From: Gammaproteobacteria bacterium
GTDB taxonomy: Bacteria > Pseudomonadota > Gammaproteobacteria > SZUA-229
DNA: 64,000 bases
Assembly: GCA_015488885.1 (NCBI GenBank)
Contig: WFMW01000005.1
Span: 1-64,000 of the forward strand
Direction: 5' to 3'
In this document: positions 40,501-47,979 of the stretch, in pieces
How the letters are laid out: each line of letters begins with the position of its first letter
Numbering within the stretch: the stretch's first letter is position 1
Notes under the pieces: generated by a model
The model's database searches: none
What the model saw: only the letters and a program-made list of their open reading frames with translations
Told to the model about the DNA's origin: nothing
Made by a program: the position numbers and the translations under genes

Positions 40501-40665
40501 AATGAAAGATTAAAAACTTTACCTATTATTATGATTACATCACGTAGTGGCGCTAAACATAAAGAGAAGGCGATGGAAATTGGTGTGAATGAATATTTAG
40601 GAAAACCTTATCAAGAAGAAGAATTAATGAAAAATATTCATTCACTGCTGGATACAGCATCATAA
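34564..40665 (+). CDS. chpA: Hybrid chemotaxis histidine kinase ChpA (PilL)
   Basis: A 2033-residue CheA-like kinase controlling twitching. The N-terminal ~600 residues are helical, FimL/Hpt-like, without clear phospho-histidines. Recognisable Hpt motifs follow: His703 (HTLKGSGR), His1049 in a variant HTLYGSAR, and His1259 (HTLKGGAR), separated by long Asp/Glu/Asn-rich linkers (about 790-1010). Then come the dimerisation and ATPase regions (N-box HMVRNAIAHG near 1617-1625, DDGRGI, GRGVGMDVV), a CheW-like domain, and a receiver with phospho-Asp1962. P. aeruginosa ChpA is longer and has more Hpt-type domains. Adjacent pilK (CheR) and chpB (CheB) are absent. Confidence 0.95.
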   Translation: MNPQSTVEYNSLSWVKKQLDTVLAEAQISLSDYIDQREQDHLTQCAENLKLVYGTLQMVEVYGAAMLAEEMLHTIVALQQGTVERIDDAFDVLMRAMLQLPDYLENIQNGATDTPIILMSLINDLRAARNDNLLSESVLFVADTDNIKLETDNFNHASIKAGKLEKEVKRLRTHFQLGLLDIIRNHKEKAGLQRISAVLSALEKVTHDDEIRHLWMVSSALVEGLMHAGIDNNISVKMLLAAVDRKLKQILDKGEEEFLSTYSTDLLKNMLYYVGSSKTDGKRIKAVKQAYKLKEFIPAEEDNKTPAMGGLNADLFETVSKGITEDLFKVKDLLEIFMQHDDQDIQQLPPVSEQLGRIADTFGMLSMGATRHKIVEQRDVIEKIIGGDETISEALVLGVAEELLNAESDLKQFISNRSGHIVEHEDADQIVPSAEYRQVVLAVVDEALKNFSVAKEALLSYVSGIGSTEKLDLIIEKLEEVRGVALMLPLSRIEKQIDQLKDYVSIALRDNKRHTESDEQDKVADVVTSIEYYLEALSEGRPGIDRAMESGDRAAQILLDIYSHYIDDVENQENQLAENHSVQNEQIDNIHDESQLTQTDEIIPDGSQSEDVAEDIIIPAKDDLQVTAVEAPTVKNNAIDKINTVPDYDQQYTILGDDADDEIVEIFIEEAVEVLEELHGSFPQWKTNPDDNEAVSTIRRGFHTLKGSGRLVGAELIGEFSWKFENALNCLIDKKISSTPALFNAVEEALSVLPQLIEQLNGNREPIQNINNLMAAVDALAEGIEPGVMNEAIIEDIQLADETTANADSEDTISAEEVEEICIDESITKPYEENILELIDANDVVVEMPTSMGENNTENIVIDDKDDSHNINNVIHINELKSSHDNKHNKNKAITDDTEGDECDVNDNKAEVTEDDNGNVFEEIDIDNSATNTSLDTDIEVIDDLSLEPDLESNETTRANSFEEIHFNESEILNENHNTENDDLYVIKIDEDGDIVSNETSLLNIDPVLLQIFYDEGISHLDNIHALIALHQSGEKQLFADKNFSRLFHTLYGSARAAEVSAIAEISSVAEKYIREKQNNEDTILSDDVVDLFVKTEQSLRNMLSFVKDSKIPETDKELLAQLNKLLQDEIQNQLQRAQLHHASSTEDIVVDEVIIDNEAILDDSILESTKDDNQQNNDVTADSATEINSTDDVNKAELSESEKKSTTDVSYGDIDDELIDIFIEEADELLEKSEQILQSIRDEADTAEYIHHLQRNMHTLKGGARMAEIIPVGDLTHILESLVVLMSEKKISITADLVDLIQESIDTLVGMIDSVRQRQPLNPTGSLIARIEKFMSGEVEEKRSLERYDINLSDLDELPEADQTLVYTEETLTEDVDLISNETHNNKTDNSEIEQKVEQTISEDTPSPAKPHWGERASDINFVESQDQVRVRTNLLNNLVNYAGEVNIYHARLGKQVADFGFNLSELSQTVVRLKEQLRKLEIETEIQIRSGYGKEIDEYDEGFDPLEMDRYSTLQQLTRSLMETAADVESINTILSDITRDSETLLLQESRVSTDLQEGLMRTRMVRFGGLSSRMRRIVRQIARELKKDVELKIVGENTEVDRTVLDRIIAPLEHMVRNAIAHGIESPEERLANDKTETGTISIAVGRQGTNIVISVKDDGRGINLEKVCNTAIAQGLLDSTETVSNHDILQLILHSGFSTADEVTQVSGRGVGMDVVDSEIKQLGGILEIDTVAGRGTEFNIRLPLTLAINQALLITTGDDIYAVPLTSIEGVVRITGMELQRFYDDDAEDSCYVFNGVEYELKHLGAMLTGIQPDYSKQLRLFPVLLVNVGEQHFAIHVDDLIGRREIVVKPVGLQIGGVRGIAGATILADGRVVLILEMATLILAGGLFKSECTDQVVASGHSEKRLSILVVDDSITIRKVTERILGRNGFDVILAKDGVDATSKMQDHIPDLMLLDIEMPRMDGFEVAAYVRNNERLKTLPIIMITSRSGAKHKEKAMEIGVNEYLGKPYQEEELMKNIHSLLDTAS

Positions 40666-40696
40666 TAGTTAGTCATACTTATATATTTTATTTACT

Positions 40697-41167
40697 ATGG
40701 AAAATGAGAAGCAGACAATCAAGTGCGTTATTTTAACCATGCATAAGGAGAATATAATTTTACCTGATGCCAATGTCGCTGAAATAGTCTCAGTAAAGAA
40801 TATGCGGCTGGCAGAAAATAAGCCTGCCTGGTTTTTAGGTGAAATACAGTGGAATGGTAATTTTGTGCCATTGTTATCATTTGAAGCAGCAGGTGGAGAA
40901 ACAACGATAGCAGTCAACCTGAATACACAGGTTTGTGTGATACACTCATCCGGCAGTAATGGCAATAATGATGTGCCTTTTATTGCTTTGGTCATGTCAG
41001 GCGTACCGCATACTAGCTGTTTTTCCCGTGAACTGATAAAAACCGATGATGACAATATTGATGATCACCCGATGATTGCGCAACGGGTCAGAATTAATGG
41101 TGCAAGGCTGAATATTCTGGATATTGATGCAATGGTTGCCATGGTTAACGAGGTGAATGCGGTATGA
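40697..41167 (+). CDS. chpC: CheW-like protein, ChpC-type
   Basis: A 156-residue CheW-like domain (IILPDANVAEIVSVKNMRLAENKPAWFLGEIQWNGNFVPLLSFE) in the position occupied by chpC in Pil-Chp operons, 31 bp after chpA. The N-terminal and C-terminal strands (RINGARLNILDIDAMVAMV) fit CheW but sequence conservation is low. It probably links additional input to ChpA. It ends the operon; the convergent rsmE follows after a tandem repeat. Confidence 0.8.
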   Translation: MENEKQTIKCVILTMHKENIILPDANVAEIVSVKNMRLAENKPAWFLGEIQWNGNFVPLLSFEAAGGETTIAVNLNTQVCVIHSSGSNGNNDVPFIALVMSGVPHTSCFSRELIKTDDDNIDDHPMIAQRVRINGARLNILDIDAMVAMVNEVNAV

Positions 41168-41190
41168 TGTTAAACTCACGGTGTTAAAAA

Positions 41191-41254
41191 TATGTGTTTA
41201 AAAAAAATATGTGTTTAAAAAAAATATGTATTTAAAAAATATGGGTATTAAAAA
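41191..41254. repeat. 15-17-bp AT-rich tandem repeat (4 copies)
   Basis: Units tatgtgtttaaaaaaaa (two exact 17-bp copies at 41191 and 41208) and two shorter variants (41225, 41240) fill the gap between chpC and rsmE. The last copy overlaps the rsmE stop region. Confidence 0.8.
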
Positions 41255-41994
41255 TCACCCCAAAGTATCTGTAGCGATGCAATCACGGCTGGCCCAGCTG
41301 TTTCTGTGCGTAGAATACGTGGCCCCACTTTAACTGCCTGCCAGTCAAATTGTTTAAACTGATTTATCTCCTGCAAGCTGAAGCCACCTTCAGGTCCGAC
41401 CAGAATGGACAAGCGATACCTGGCAGAATTCTCTGCATTCAGCTTTATGGTTTTTAATGACTGACCAGCATCAGGATGTAAAAAAATAGTCGGCTCACTG
41501 TCAGTTATTGTTTGAAAATAATCGTTAAGCATCTGTAAAGGTTCAATGGCGGGAATGATATTTCGCCCAGATTGTTCGCAGGCACTGTTTGCGACTGATT
41601 GCCAGTGCTGTAATTTTTTTTCCTGGCGTTTTTTATCCAGCCGATAATTTGAACGTTCGCAAATAACCGGGGTAATTTTATATACACCCAGTTCAGTTGC
41701 TTTCTGAATACATAGTTCCATGCGATCATTTCTGGAAACACCCTGAACAAGATTAATTTCAAGAGATGACTCTCGACTGACTGTCTGTTCGACTAAAACA
41801 GCTACTGTTGTTTTTGTCAGACTTGCATCGACCATTTTACATTGATACTGTTTACCATTGCCGTTAAACAGGGTAACAACGGTACCGGGTTGGCAGCGCA
41901 ATACCCGCACCAGATGAGCAGACTGGTTTTTATTCAGCCTGATGTCTGTATTACATTTCAGTTCACCGGGATAGAAAAGTCGTATTGTTCGCAC
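41248..41994 (-). CDS. rsmE: 16S rRNA m3U1498 methyltransferase RsmE
   Basis: A 248-residue SPOUT-class methyltransferase that modifies U1498 of 16S rRNA using SAM. The N-terminal PUA-like domain has HLVRVLRCQPGTVVTLFNGNG. The knot region has LVGPEGGFSLQEI, VKVGPRILRTETAGPAVIASLQ. It is the third gene behind the SAH riboswitch, 25 bp after metF, which suits a SAM-consuming enzyme. Confidence 0.93.
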   Translation of the reverse strand: MRTIRLFYPGELKCNTDIRLNKNQSAHLVRVLRCQPGTVVTLFNGNGKQYQCKMVDASLTKTTVAVLVEQTVSRESSLEINLVQGVSRNDRMELCIQKATELGVYKITPVICERSNYRLDKKRQEKKLQHWQSVANSACEQSGRNIIPAIEPLQMLNDYFQTITDSEPTIFLHPDAGQSLKTIKLNAENSARYRLSILVGPEGGFSLQEINQFKQFDWQAVKVGPRILRTETAGPAVIASLQILWGDF

Positions 41995-42019
41995 CTTAAC
42001 GCCTCCGTTTCATCTGGAA

Positions 42020-42928
42020 TTATTCAGTATCCTCAGAATTTTTCTGACTTAAACATTGCCAGATTGCGGTGGTTATTTCAGGTTGATTAAGGGTGTAAAA
42101 ATGTAATCCTGGTGCTCCCAGTTCCAGCAGTTGCTGACATAGTTCTGTCACCACATCTAGGCCGAATGCTCGTAGACTATCCAGATCATCGGCAAAGGCT
42201 TCGAGCTGTTTTCGAATCCAGCGTGGAATTTCTGCGCCGCAGAGGTCGGAGAATCGGGTCAGGTTTGCGTAACTGCTGATGGGCATAATGCCAGGGGTGA
42301 CCGGGATATTGATACCGGCCTGCTGGCATTTCTCCATAAAGTGCACATAAGCGTCAATATTATAAAAATACTGGGTGATGGCGCCATTAGCACCAGATTC
42401 GACTTTGCGTTTGAAATTTTCAAAATCTGCTTGTGGGCTAGCTGATTCAGGATGATATTCGGGGTAGGCAGCAACCTCCAGAGTAAAGTAGTCGCCAGTT
42501 TGCTGACGAATATACTGCACCAGTTCACTGGCGTAATTAAAATCACCCTTAATTATATTATCTTCAGAGATCTGCCTGGGTTTATCACCACGCAGGGTGA
42601 CCAGATGTCGAATTCCCATCGTCTGATAATGCTGTAATAATTCATTTAGCTGTGTTTTACTGGAGCCAATACAGGATATATGTGGTGTAACGTTAGCCCC
42701 TGCATTTTTTAATTGCCGGACGGTTTCCAGTGTGCTGTCGCGGGTGCTGCCGCCAGCACCAAAAGTAACCGAAAAATAATCAGGTTGCATTATTCTGGTC
42801 AGTGATGCCTGGGTACGTAATAGCTTTTCCATCCCCGCCTCGCTACGGGGGGGGAAGAATTCACAACTAAAAACAGGTCTTGCTGGATTGTCTGTCATAG
42901 TAAGCGTTTTGCTACGGTGTTTAATCAC
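42020..42928 (-). CDS. metF: 5,10-methylenetetrahydrofolate reductase
   Basis: A flavoprotein of up to 302 residues that makes 5-methyl-THF for methionine synthesis. FSCEFFPPRSEAG is the N-terminal motif; VTFGAGGSTRD, HLVTLRGDKP, GANGAITQYFYN and VTPGIMPI line the barrel. The GTG at 42928 is four bases after the ahcY stop and could be coupled; an ATG ten codons later (42898; MTDNPARP) gives the more usual N-terminus. It sits in the ahcY-metF-rsmE operon controlled by the riboswitch. Confidence 0.94.
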   Translation of the reverse strand: MIKHRSKTLTMTDNPARPVFSCEFFPPRSEAGMEKLLRTQASLTRIMQPDYFSVTFGAGGSTRDSTLETVRQLKNAGANVTPHISCIGSSKTQLNELLQHYQTMGIRHLVTLRGDKPRQISEDNIIKGDFNYASELVQYIRQQTGDYFTLEVAAYPEYHPESASPQADFENFKRKVESGANGAITQYFYNIDAYVHFMEKCQQAGINIPVTPGIMPISSYANLTRFSDLCGAEIPRWIRKQLEAFADDLDSLRAFGLDVVTELCQQLLELGAPGLHFYTLNQPEITTAIWQCLSQKNSEDTE

Positions 42929-42932
42929 TGTA

Positions 42933-44357
42933 TTAATAGCGGTAGTGGTCGGCTTTATAAGGGCCTTCTACTGGTACATTGATATACTCTGCCTGTTGTG
43001 GTGACAGTGTAGTCAGGTGAGCACCAATTTTTTCCAGATGCAACCGGGCGACTTTCTCATCCAGTCTCTTGGGTAAAATATACACTTCATTTTTGTAATT
43101 TTCCCCATTAGTAAAAAATTCGATCTGCGCCATGACCTGATTGGTAAATGATGCTGACATAACAAAACTCGGATGACCGGTAGCGCAGCCGAGATTAACC
43201 AGGCGACCTTTAGCAAGCAGAATGATGCGTTTGCCATCCGGGAAGATAACATGATCGACCTGAGGTTTAATTTCCACCCATTCATATTGTTCCAGTGAGG
43301 CAATATTGATCTCGGAATCGAAATGACCGATATTGCAGACAATTGTTTCATTTTTCATTGCAGCCATATGATCGTGGTCAATAACATGAAAATTGCCGGT
43401 AGTGGTAACAAAAATATCACCCAGCGGTGCAGCTTCTTCCATAGTGATGACCCGATAACCTTCCATGGATGCCTGCAAGGCACAGATAGGATCAATTTCA
43501 GTGACCATGACAGTTGCCCCCATCCCTCGAAAAGCCTGGGCACAACCTTTACCAACATCACCATAACCGACAACAATACATATTTTTCCAGCAACCATCA
43601 CATCGGTTGCGCGTTTAATTCCGTCCAGCAGTGATTCACGACAACCATAAAGATTATCGAATTTAGACTTGGTTACCGAATCATTAACATTCATCGCTGG
43701 AAACCGCAGTTCACCGGTTTTCATCATCTGATAAAGACGATGTACGCCAGTAGTTGTTTCCTCGGTTACACCTTTAATGTTACTGCATATTTCCGTCCAT
43801 TTGGCAGGGTTGTCGGCAAAAGTACGTTGCAGAACCCCAAGGACAGCCCTGTATTCTTCATTGTCCTCATCATTGGCATCAGGAACCTTGCCGGCCGCCT
43901 CAAATTCTGCGCCTTTATGTACCAGCAGGGTAGCGTCGCCACCGTCATCCAGAATCATATTGGGCTTCTGCCCATCTGGCCAGCTTAGAATCTGTTCGGT
44001 ACACCACCAGTATTCTTCAATGCTCTCACCTTTCCAGGCGAAGACCGGAATGCTCTCGGCTGCGATAGCTGCAGCAGCCTGATCCTGAGTAGAAAAAATA
44101 TTGCACGATGCCCAGCGGACTTCAGCACCAAGTGCAACCAGAGTTTCAATCAGTACAGCTGTCTGGATGGTCATGTGGATGCTGCCAGCGATACGCGCAC
44201 CTTTAAGTGGCTGCTGGTCTTTGTATTCTTCGCGAATGGCCATTAAACCGGGCATTTCGGTTTCTGCAATGGCAATTTCCTTACGTCCCCAGTCAGCCAG
44301 TGACAGGTCGGCAACTTTAAAGTCGGTGAAGTTGTTTTTGATAACGGCATTTGTCAT
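42933..44357 (-). CDS. ahcY: S-adenosylhomocysteine hydrolase
   Basis: A 474-residue NAD-dependent enzyme that splits S-adenosylhomocysteine to homocysteine and adenosine, removing the inhibitory product of SAM-dependent methylation. Signatures are [29 protein letters not shown], the NAD loop [23 protein letters not shown], and the terminal [10 protein letters not shown]. The track starts at 44363, but that ATG touches the aggag Shine-Dalgarno; the ATG two codons later (44357) has six-base spacing and is preferred. An SAH riboswitch is directly upstream. Confidence 0.95.
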   Translation of the reverse strand: MTNAVIKNNFTDFKVADLSLADWGRKEIAIAETEMPGLMAIREEYKDQQPLKGARIAGSIHMTIQTAVLIETLVALGAEVRWASCNIFSTQDQAAAAIAAESIPVFAWKGESIEEYWWCTEQILSWPDGQKPNMILDDGGDATLLVHKGAEFEAAGKVPDANDEDNEEYRAVLGVLQRTFADNPAKWTEICSNIKGVTEETTTGVHRLYQMMKTGELRFPAMNVNDSVTKSKFDNLYGCRESLLDGIKRATDVMVAGKICIVVGYGDVGKGCAQAFRGMGATVMVTEIDPICALQASMEGYRVITMEEAAPLGDIFVTTTGNFHVIDHDHMAAMKNETIVCNIGHFDSEINIASLEQYEWVEIKPQVDHVIFPDGKRIILLAKGRLVNLGCATGHPSFVMSASFTNQVMAQIEFFTNGENYKNEVYILPKRLDEKVARLHLEKIGAHLTTLSPQQAEYINVPVEGPYKADHYRY

Positions 44358-44385
44358 GCTCATCTCCTAAAATGGTAATAAGAAA

Positions 44386-44461
44386 TGAGCGCCGTTAGTA
44401 CTTAATGCAGGTTTACTCAAGCCTGGCGAAATGATTTTCGGTGCAGCGCTCCTTGAGTAAA
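44386..44461 (-). promoter_or_regulatory. S-adenosylhomocysteine (SAH) riboswitch
   Basis: The minus strand upstream of ahcY carries the ahcY-motif consensus in order: gagcgctgcaccg, cgccaggct, and acggcgctca. The gagcgc/gcgctc pair forms P1, and tttactcaag/cttgagtaaa gives a 10-bp helix around the core. SAH riboswitches turn ahcY on when SAH accumulates. The 3' P1 strand (gctcat) can alternatively pair with atgagc at the first ATG (44358-44363). I infer translational control in which ligand binding frees the ribosome-binding region. Confidence 0.92.
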
Positions 44462-44489
44462 TTTTTAGCAGCTTGTAACTATAAAAAAT

Positions 44490-44495
44490 ATTATA
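44490..44495 (-). promoter_or_regulatory. Probable -10 box of the ahcY operon
   Basis: TATAAT on the minus strand, about 30 bp before the riboswitch core, would start transcription near 44483 and give a leader containing the complete aptamer. The -35 region is weak (tttcac or similar at 15-16 bp). Confidence 0.45.
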
Positions 44496-44497
44496 TG

Positions 44498-44686
44498 CAA
44501 GCTGATTAGTGTGAAAGTATAGCATTAATTTCTGAATGCGTTAATTAGAATTTGGTGTCGGAGTTAAAATTATGACCAGTTTGCTACAAACAATCACCAG
44601 CTCCGGCAGCTAAATTTGTGCTTTGATCAAAATGTCAACGATGTGAACTATACTTACAGGATTAAATATACATAATATAGCTATTC
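44498..44686. other. Remainder of the ahcY/GGDEF-EAL intergenic region
   Basis: Apart from the ahcY leader, this divergent gap is AT-rich and holds no ORF or strong repeat that I can see. It should contain the promoter of the downstream GGDEF-EAL gene, but no convincing sigma-70 pair is evident. Confidence 0.4.
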
Positions 44687-46747
44687 ATGTTTAGTTTTGT
44701 CGTCCCAAACCTTAATCCACTATTGAAAAAGCAGGTTGAACCCCTGTTTAAATCAACACGCCTTGGTGGATTGGCAAATATATTTGCAGTATGGCTGGTT
44801 TTTTCTCTTGTGTCTTCAACACATCAGGAAAATCATGCCTTCTTTCTGGGTATCAGCGTCACTATTTTATCCATTATAAGGATTCTTGTTTCAGAAAACT
44901 ATCTGCGTTGTCGCAATTATTTGCGGATTCATCTTATATCCTACTTATTATTAACTTTTTTAATTGGTTGCGCATGGGGCGCTTTTGCGCTGATGTTGAT
45001 TTCACAACCGGATCAGGCAATCAGAAACATGGTTTATCTGATTAATTTTGGGATGATAGCCGGAAGCCTGGCGACATTATCGGTGTGGTTGCCTGCCTAT
45101 ATTTCCTATATTGCGCCTCAAGCACTTGGTATTTTCACGGTTCTTGCCTTGCAGGGTTCAGCGCTGGATTTTTATTTTTCAATCGCATTTCTTGTTTTTA
45201 TTCTCATTATGGTTTCTGCCAGCCTGAGTTTTCATCGTGCATTTAAAAGAGAGTTATTACTGAAGCAACGATTAAGATTCAGCCAGAAAGAACTGAAACA
45301 AAAAGTTATTGACCGAACCCGTGAACTTGAAATTATCAATAAAAGTCTTGAGGAAGAAGTTAAACAAAGAAAGCAGGTGGAGAAAGATCTGGCGTTTATC
45401 GCCTATCATGATGAGCTAACTGAGTTGCCACGAAAAAATTTACTGATTGATAAAATTGAAACAGCGATTTCATCTGCAAAAAGAAACAGGGAAAAAATTG
45501 CTGTCCTGTTTATTGATCTGGACAGATTTAAAACCATCAATGATACTCTTGGCCATATTGTTGGTGATGAATTAATCAAGGCGGTATCCAGGCGATTAAA
45601 ATCCATATTGCGCGATGATGATACGGTCAGTCGCAACGGCGGTGATGAGTTCGTTATTGTTCTGCAACGTTTAAATACCGAGAGTAAACCGGTCGTGGTG
45701 GCAGAAAAAATAATCAATAATATTAAAAAAACCTTTAATATAAAATCACATAAAATTCACATTGGCGTTAGTATCGGGATTAGTCTTTACCCTGATGATG
45801 GTAAACAAGCCCTGGACTTGCTTCGTGATGCCGATACCGCGATGTTTTATGCCAAAAAACAGGGCGGTAATCAGTATGCGTATTACAGGAAGAGCATGTC
45901 AAATCACCTGCGCAAACGCCTGGAGATGGAAACAGAAATCCGAACAGCGGTTAACAATAACGAATTTTACCTTGTATATCAGCCTAAAGTTAATTGTCTT
46001 ACAGGTAAAACCATTGGTTTTGAAGCATTACTAAGATGGCAGAATAGACAGATTGGTAACATAGAACCGTCCGTTTTTATCCCACTGCTGGAAGAAACCG
46101 GGCTGATTTATGATGTTGGTATATGGGTACTAAAGTCAGTTATATCGGCCATTGCCAGTGGCGATACCGGTAAGCTTCCGGTTGCAATCAATTTATCTGC
46201 TTTACAGTGTGGTGATATGGAGCTGGTTGCTTTTATATCGGAACAGATATTAAGTGCCAGGGTTGCAGCAAATCTAATAGAATTTGAAATCACTGAATCT
46301 ATGCTAATCAACGATTTCGAAAAAACAGAAGTTTTCCTGAACAAAATTCACAATATTGGTTGCACGATTGCGCTTGATGATTTTGGTACCGGCTATACAT
46401 CCATGAATTATCTTTCACGTTTACCGATTGATGTCATTAAAATTGATCAAAGTTTTATGCGATGCATTGACAGTAATACACGACTGGAGAATATCGTCAA
46501 AGCCATCGTTACCATGAGTGAAAGCCTTGGCATTAAAAATATTTTTGAAGGTGTCGAAACAATTGGTGAACTGGATACAACGAAGGCGTTGGGTGGTAAA
46601 TATATACAGGGTAATATTTTTAGCAAGCCATTAAGTGTTGATGAGATGAAAAAATGGGTAAGGTTAAAAACGGCGAAGATAGAAGCCGTTCATCAAATAG
46701 ATAAAAGAAAATCATCGTGTTTTCTTAAGCACGATAACAGCGTTTAA
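44687..46747 (+). CDS. Membrane-anchored GGDEF-EAL c-di-GMP protein
   Basis: A 686-residue protein with about six N-terminal membrane helices (residues 28-195), a coiled-coil linker (KQRLRFSQKELKQKVIDRTREL...RKQVEKDL), a GGDEF domain with intact NGGDEF (about 317-321), and an EAL domain with intact FEALLRW, DDFGTG, IKIDQSF, EGVET and QG. Both synthesis and breakdown of c-di-GMP are therefore possible; which dominates is not predictable. No PAS or receiver domain is present, so the membrane part is likely the sensor. Its 3' end overlaps the convergent ketoacyl synthase gene by 36 bp. Confidence 0.92.
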   Translation: MFSFVVPNLNPLLKKQVEPLFKSTRLGGLANIFAVWLVFSLVSSTHQENHAFFLGISVTILSIIRILVSENYLRCRNYLRIHLISYLLLTFLIGCAWGAFALMLISQPDQAIRNMVYLINFGMIAGSLATLSVWLPAYISYIAPQALGIFTVLALQGSALDFYFSIAFLVFILIMVSASLSFHRAFKRELLLKQRLRFSQKELKQKVIDRTRELEIINKSLEEEVKQRKQVEKDLAFIAYHDELTELPRKNLLIDKIETAISSAKRNREKIAVLFIDLDRFKTINDTLGHIVGDELIKAVSRRLKSILRDDDTVSRNGGDEFVIVLQRLNTESKPVVVAEKIINNIKKTFNIKSHKIHIGVSIGISLYPDDGKQALDLLRDADTAMFYAKKQGGNQYAYYRKSMSNHLRKRLEMETEIRTAVNNNEFYLVYQPKVNCLTGKTIGFEALLRWQNRQIGNIEPSVFIPLLEETGLIYDVGIWVLKSVISAIASGDTGKLPVAINLSALQCGDMELVAFISEQILSARVAANLIEFEITESMLINDFEKTEVFLNKIHNIGCTIALDDFGTGYTSMNYLSRLPIDVIKIDQSFMRCIDSNTRLENIVKAIVTMSESLGIKNIFEGVETIGELDTTKALGGKYIQGNIFSKPLSVDEMKKWVRLKTAKIEAVHQIDKRKSSCFLKHDNSV

Positions 46748-47917
46748 TCCCCCAAAAGCAAATGAATTGCTCATTGCAATATTAATATTGTTGCAACATC
46801 TTTTTTTATCAAGGACATAGTCCAGATCACATTCCTCATCATCAGTGGTATGATTAATGGTTGGTGGTATGATGTTTGTGTAAAGTGTCATGGCTGTCGA
46901 AATAATTTCCAGCGCACTCGATGCGCCTAATGCATGGCCATGAAGGGGTTTGCTTGATGATACAGCAAGGTGTTTTGCATGGTCACCAAAAATACGTTTG
47001 ATCGCCATGGTTTCAATACGATCATTCGCTACCGTGCCAGTACCATGCGCATTAATATAATCAACGTTTTCGGGCTGGATAGCAGCATTTTTGATGGCAG
47101 ATTCTAATGCCTGGCTCATCCCGGCCAGATCAGGCCGGGTAATATGTCCAGCATCCGATGACATGCCATAGCCAATAATTTCAGCATAGATTCTGGCACC
47201 TCTGTGCTGTGCATGGTGTTTCGATTCCAGCACCAGTATGCCCGCACCTTCACCCAGAATCATCCCGCTTCTATCCTTGCTGAAGGGGCGGCAGGCATCA
47301 TTAGTGACGACACGCATAGCATCCCAGGCCTTGACCAGACCATACGGGAAAGGCGCATCGGAGCCACCTACAATAGCGACATCAACAATCCCTAGTTGTA
47401 TCATCATTGCTGCCTGGATAACAGCATGGGCACCTGATGAACAGGCGCTGGCAACCGAAAAGGCTGGCCCTTTGCTACCGAGATAACGACTGACGCTGCT
47501 GGCGACAGCACTATGCATGCCTTTGGGTATCATTAATGGATGGACGCGTGATTTACCTTCCTTGTAAAGCTTGTGGTAACCTTCTTCATCAGTATGTTTA
47601 CCGCCGCCACCGCTGCCAATAATGGTAGCGGTATTTTTTAAATCGTCAAAATCCAGGTTACTGTCTAATACCGCCTGTTGTGCGGCAATGATCGCGAGTT
47701 GTGAAAATCTATCAAGCAGAGAAAGTTCGGTTGTGGTGAAGAGTTCATCTTCAGCATAATCAGGCAATTTTGCTGCCTTCGTCATTTTAATCCCTTCCAG
47801 TGGTTGCAGTGGCTTGATCGCACTGTTACCGCTACATATTCCTTCCCAGAAGGCTGTGGTATCCAGGCCATAGGCTGACACCGCGCCGAGACCGGTTATA
47901 ACGACATCTTGTTTCAT
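46712..47917 (-). CDS. Beta-ketoacyl-ACP synthase, FabF-like
   Basis: A 401-residue condensing enzyme when started at the ATG at 47917 (MKQDVVITGLGAVSAYG), which follows an agg-type Shine-Dalgarno; the track start at 48013 adds an unrelated 32-residue tail. Catalytic Cys159 is in VASACSSGAHA; the two histidines are in NAHGTGT and KPLHGHALGAS. GSGGGGKHTDEEGY and RSGMILGEGAGILVLE are typical. It is not within a fab cluster and lies behind a polymerase gene, so it may serve a specialised acyl product. The substrate is unknown. Confidence 0.88.
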   Translation of the reverse strand: MKQDVVITGLGAVSAYGLDTTAFWEGICSGNSAIKPLQPLEGIKMTKAAKLPDYAEDELFTTTELSLLDRFSQLAIIAAQQAVLDSNLDFDDLKNTATIIGSGGGGKHTDEEGYHKLYKEGKSRVHPLMIPKGMHSAVASSVSRYLGSKGPAFSVASACSSGAHAVIQAAMMIQLGIVDVAIVGGSDAPFPYGLVKAWDAMRVVTNDACRPFSKDRSGMILGEGAGILVLESKHHAQHRGARIYAEIIGYGMSSDAGHITRPDLAGMSQALESAIKNAAIQPENVDYINAHGTGTVANDRIETMAIKRIFGDHAKHLAVSSSKPLHGHALGASSALEIISTAMTLYTNIIPPTINHTTDDEECDLDYVLDKKRCCNNINIAMSNSFAFGGLNAVIVLKKTR

Positions 47918-47979
47918 AATAATAAGCCTGGTAAATAAGTTGGTAATGGTAGATTGAGCAGAGTATCTCTGATTTGTGT

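Noticed and set aside
42830-42860. Match of metF coding sequence (cctcgctacgg) to the family B repeat
   Set aside because: Only about 11 bases match and they encode the conserved PPRSEAG motif region of MetF, so coincidence is the simpler explanation.
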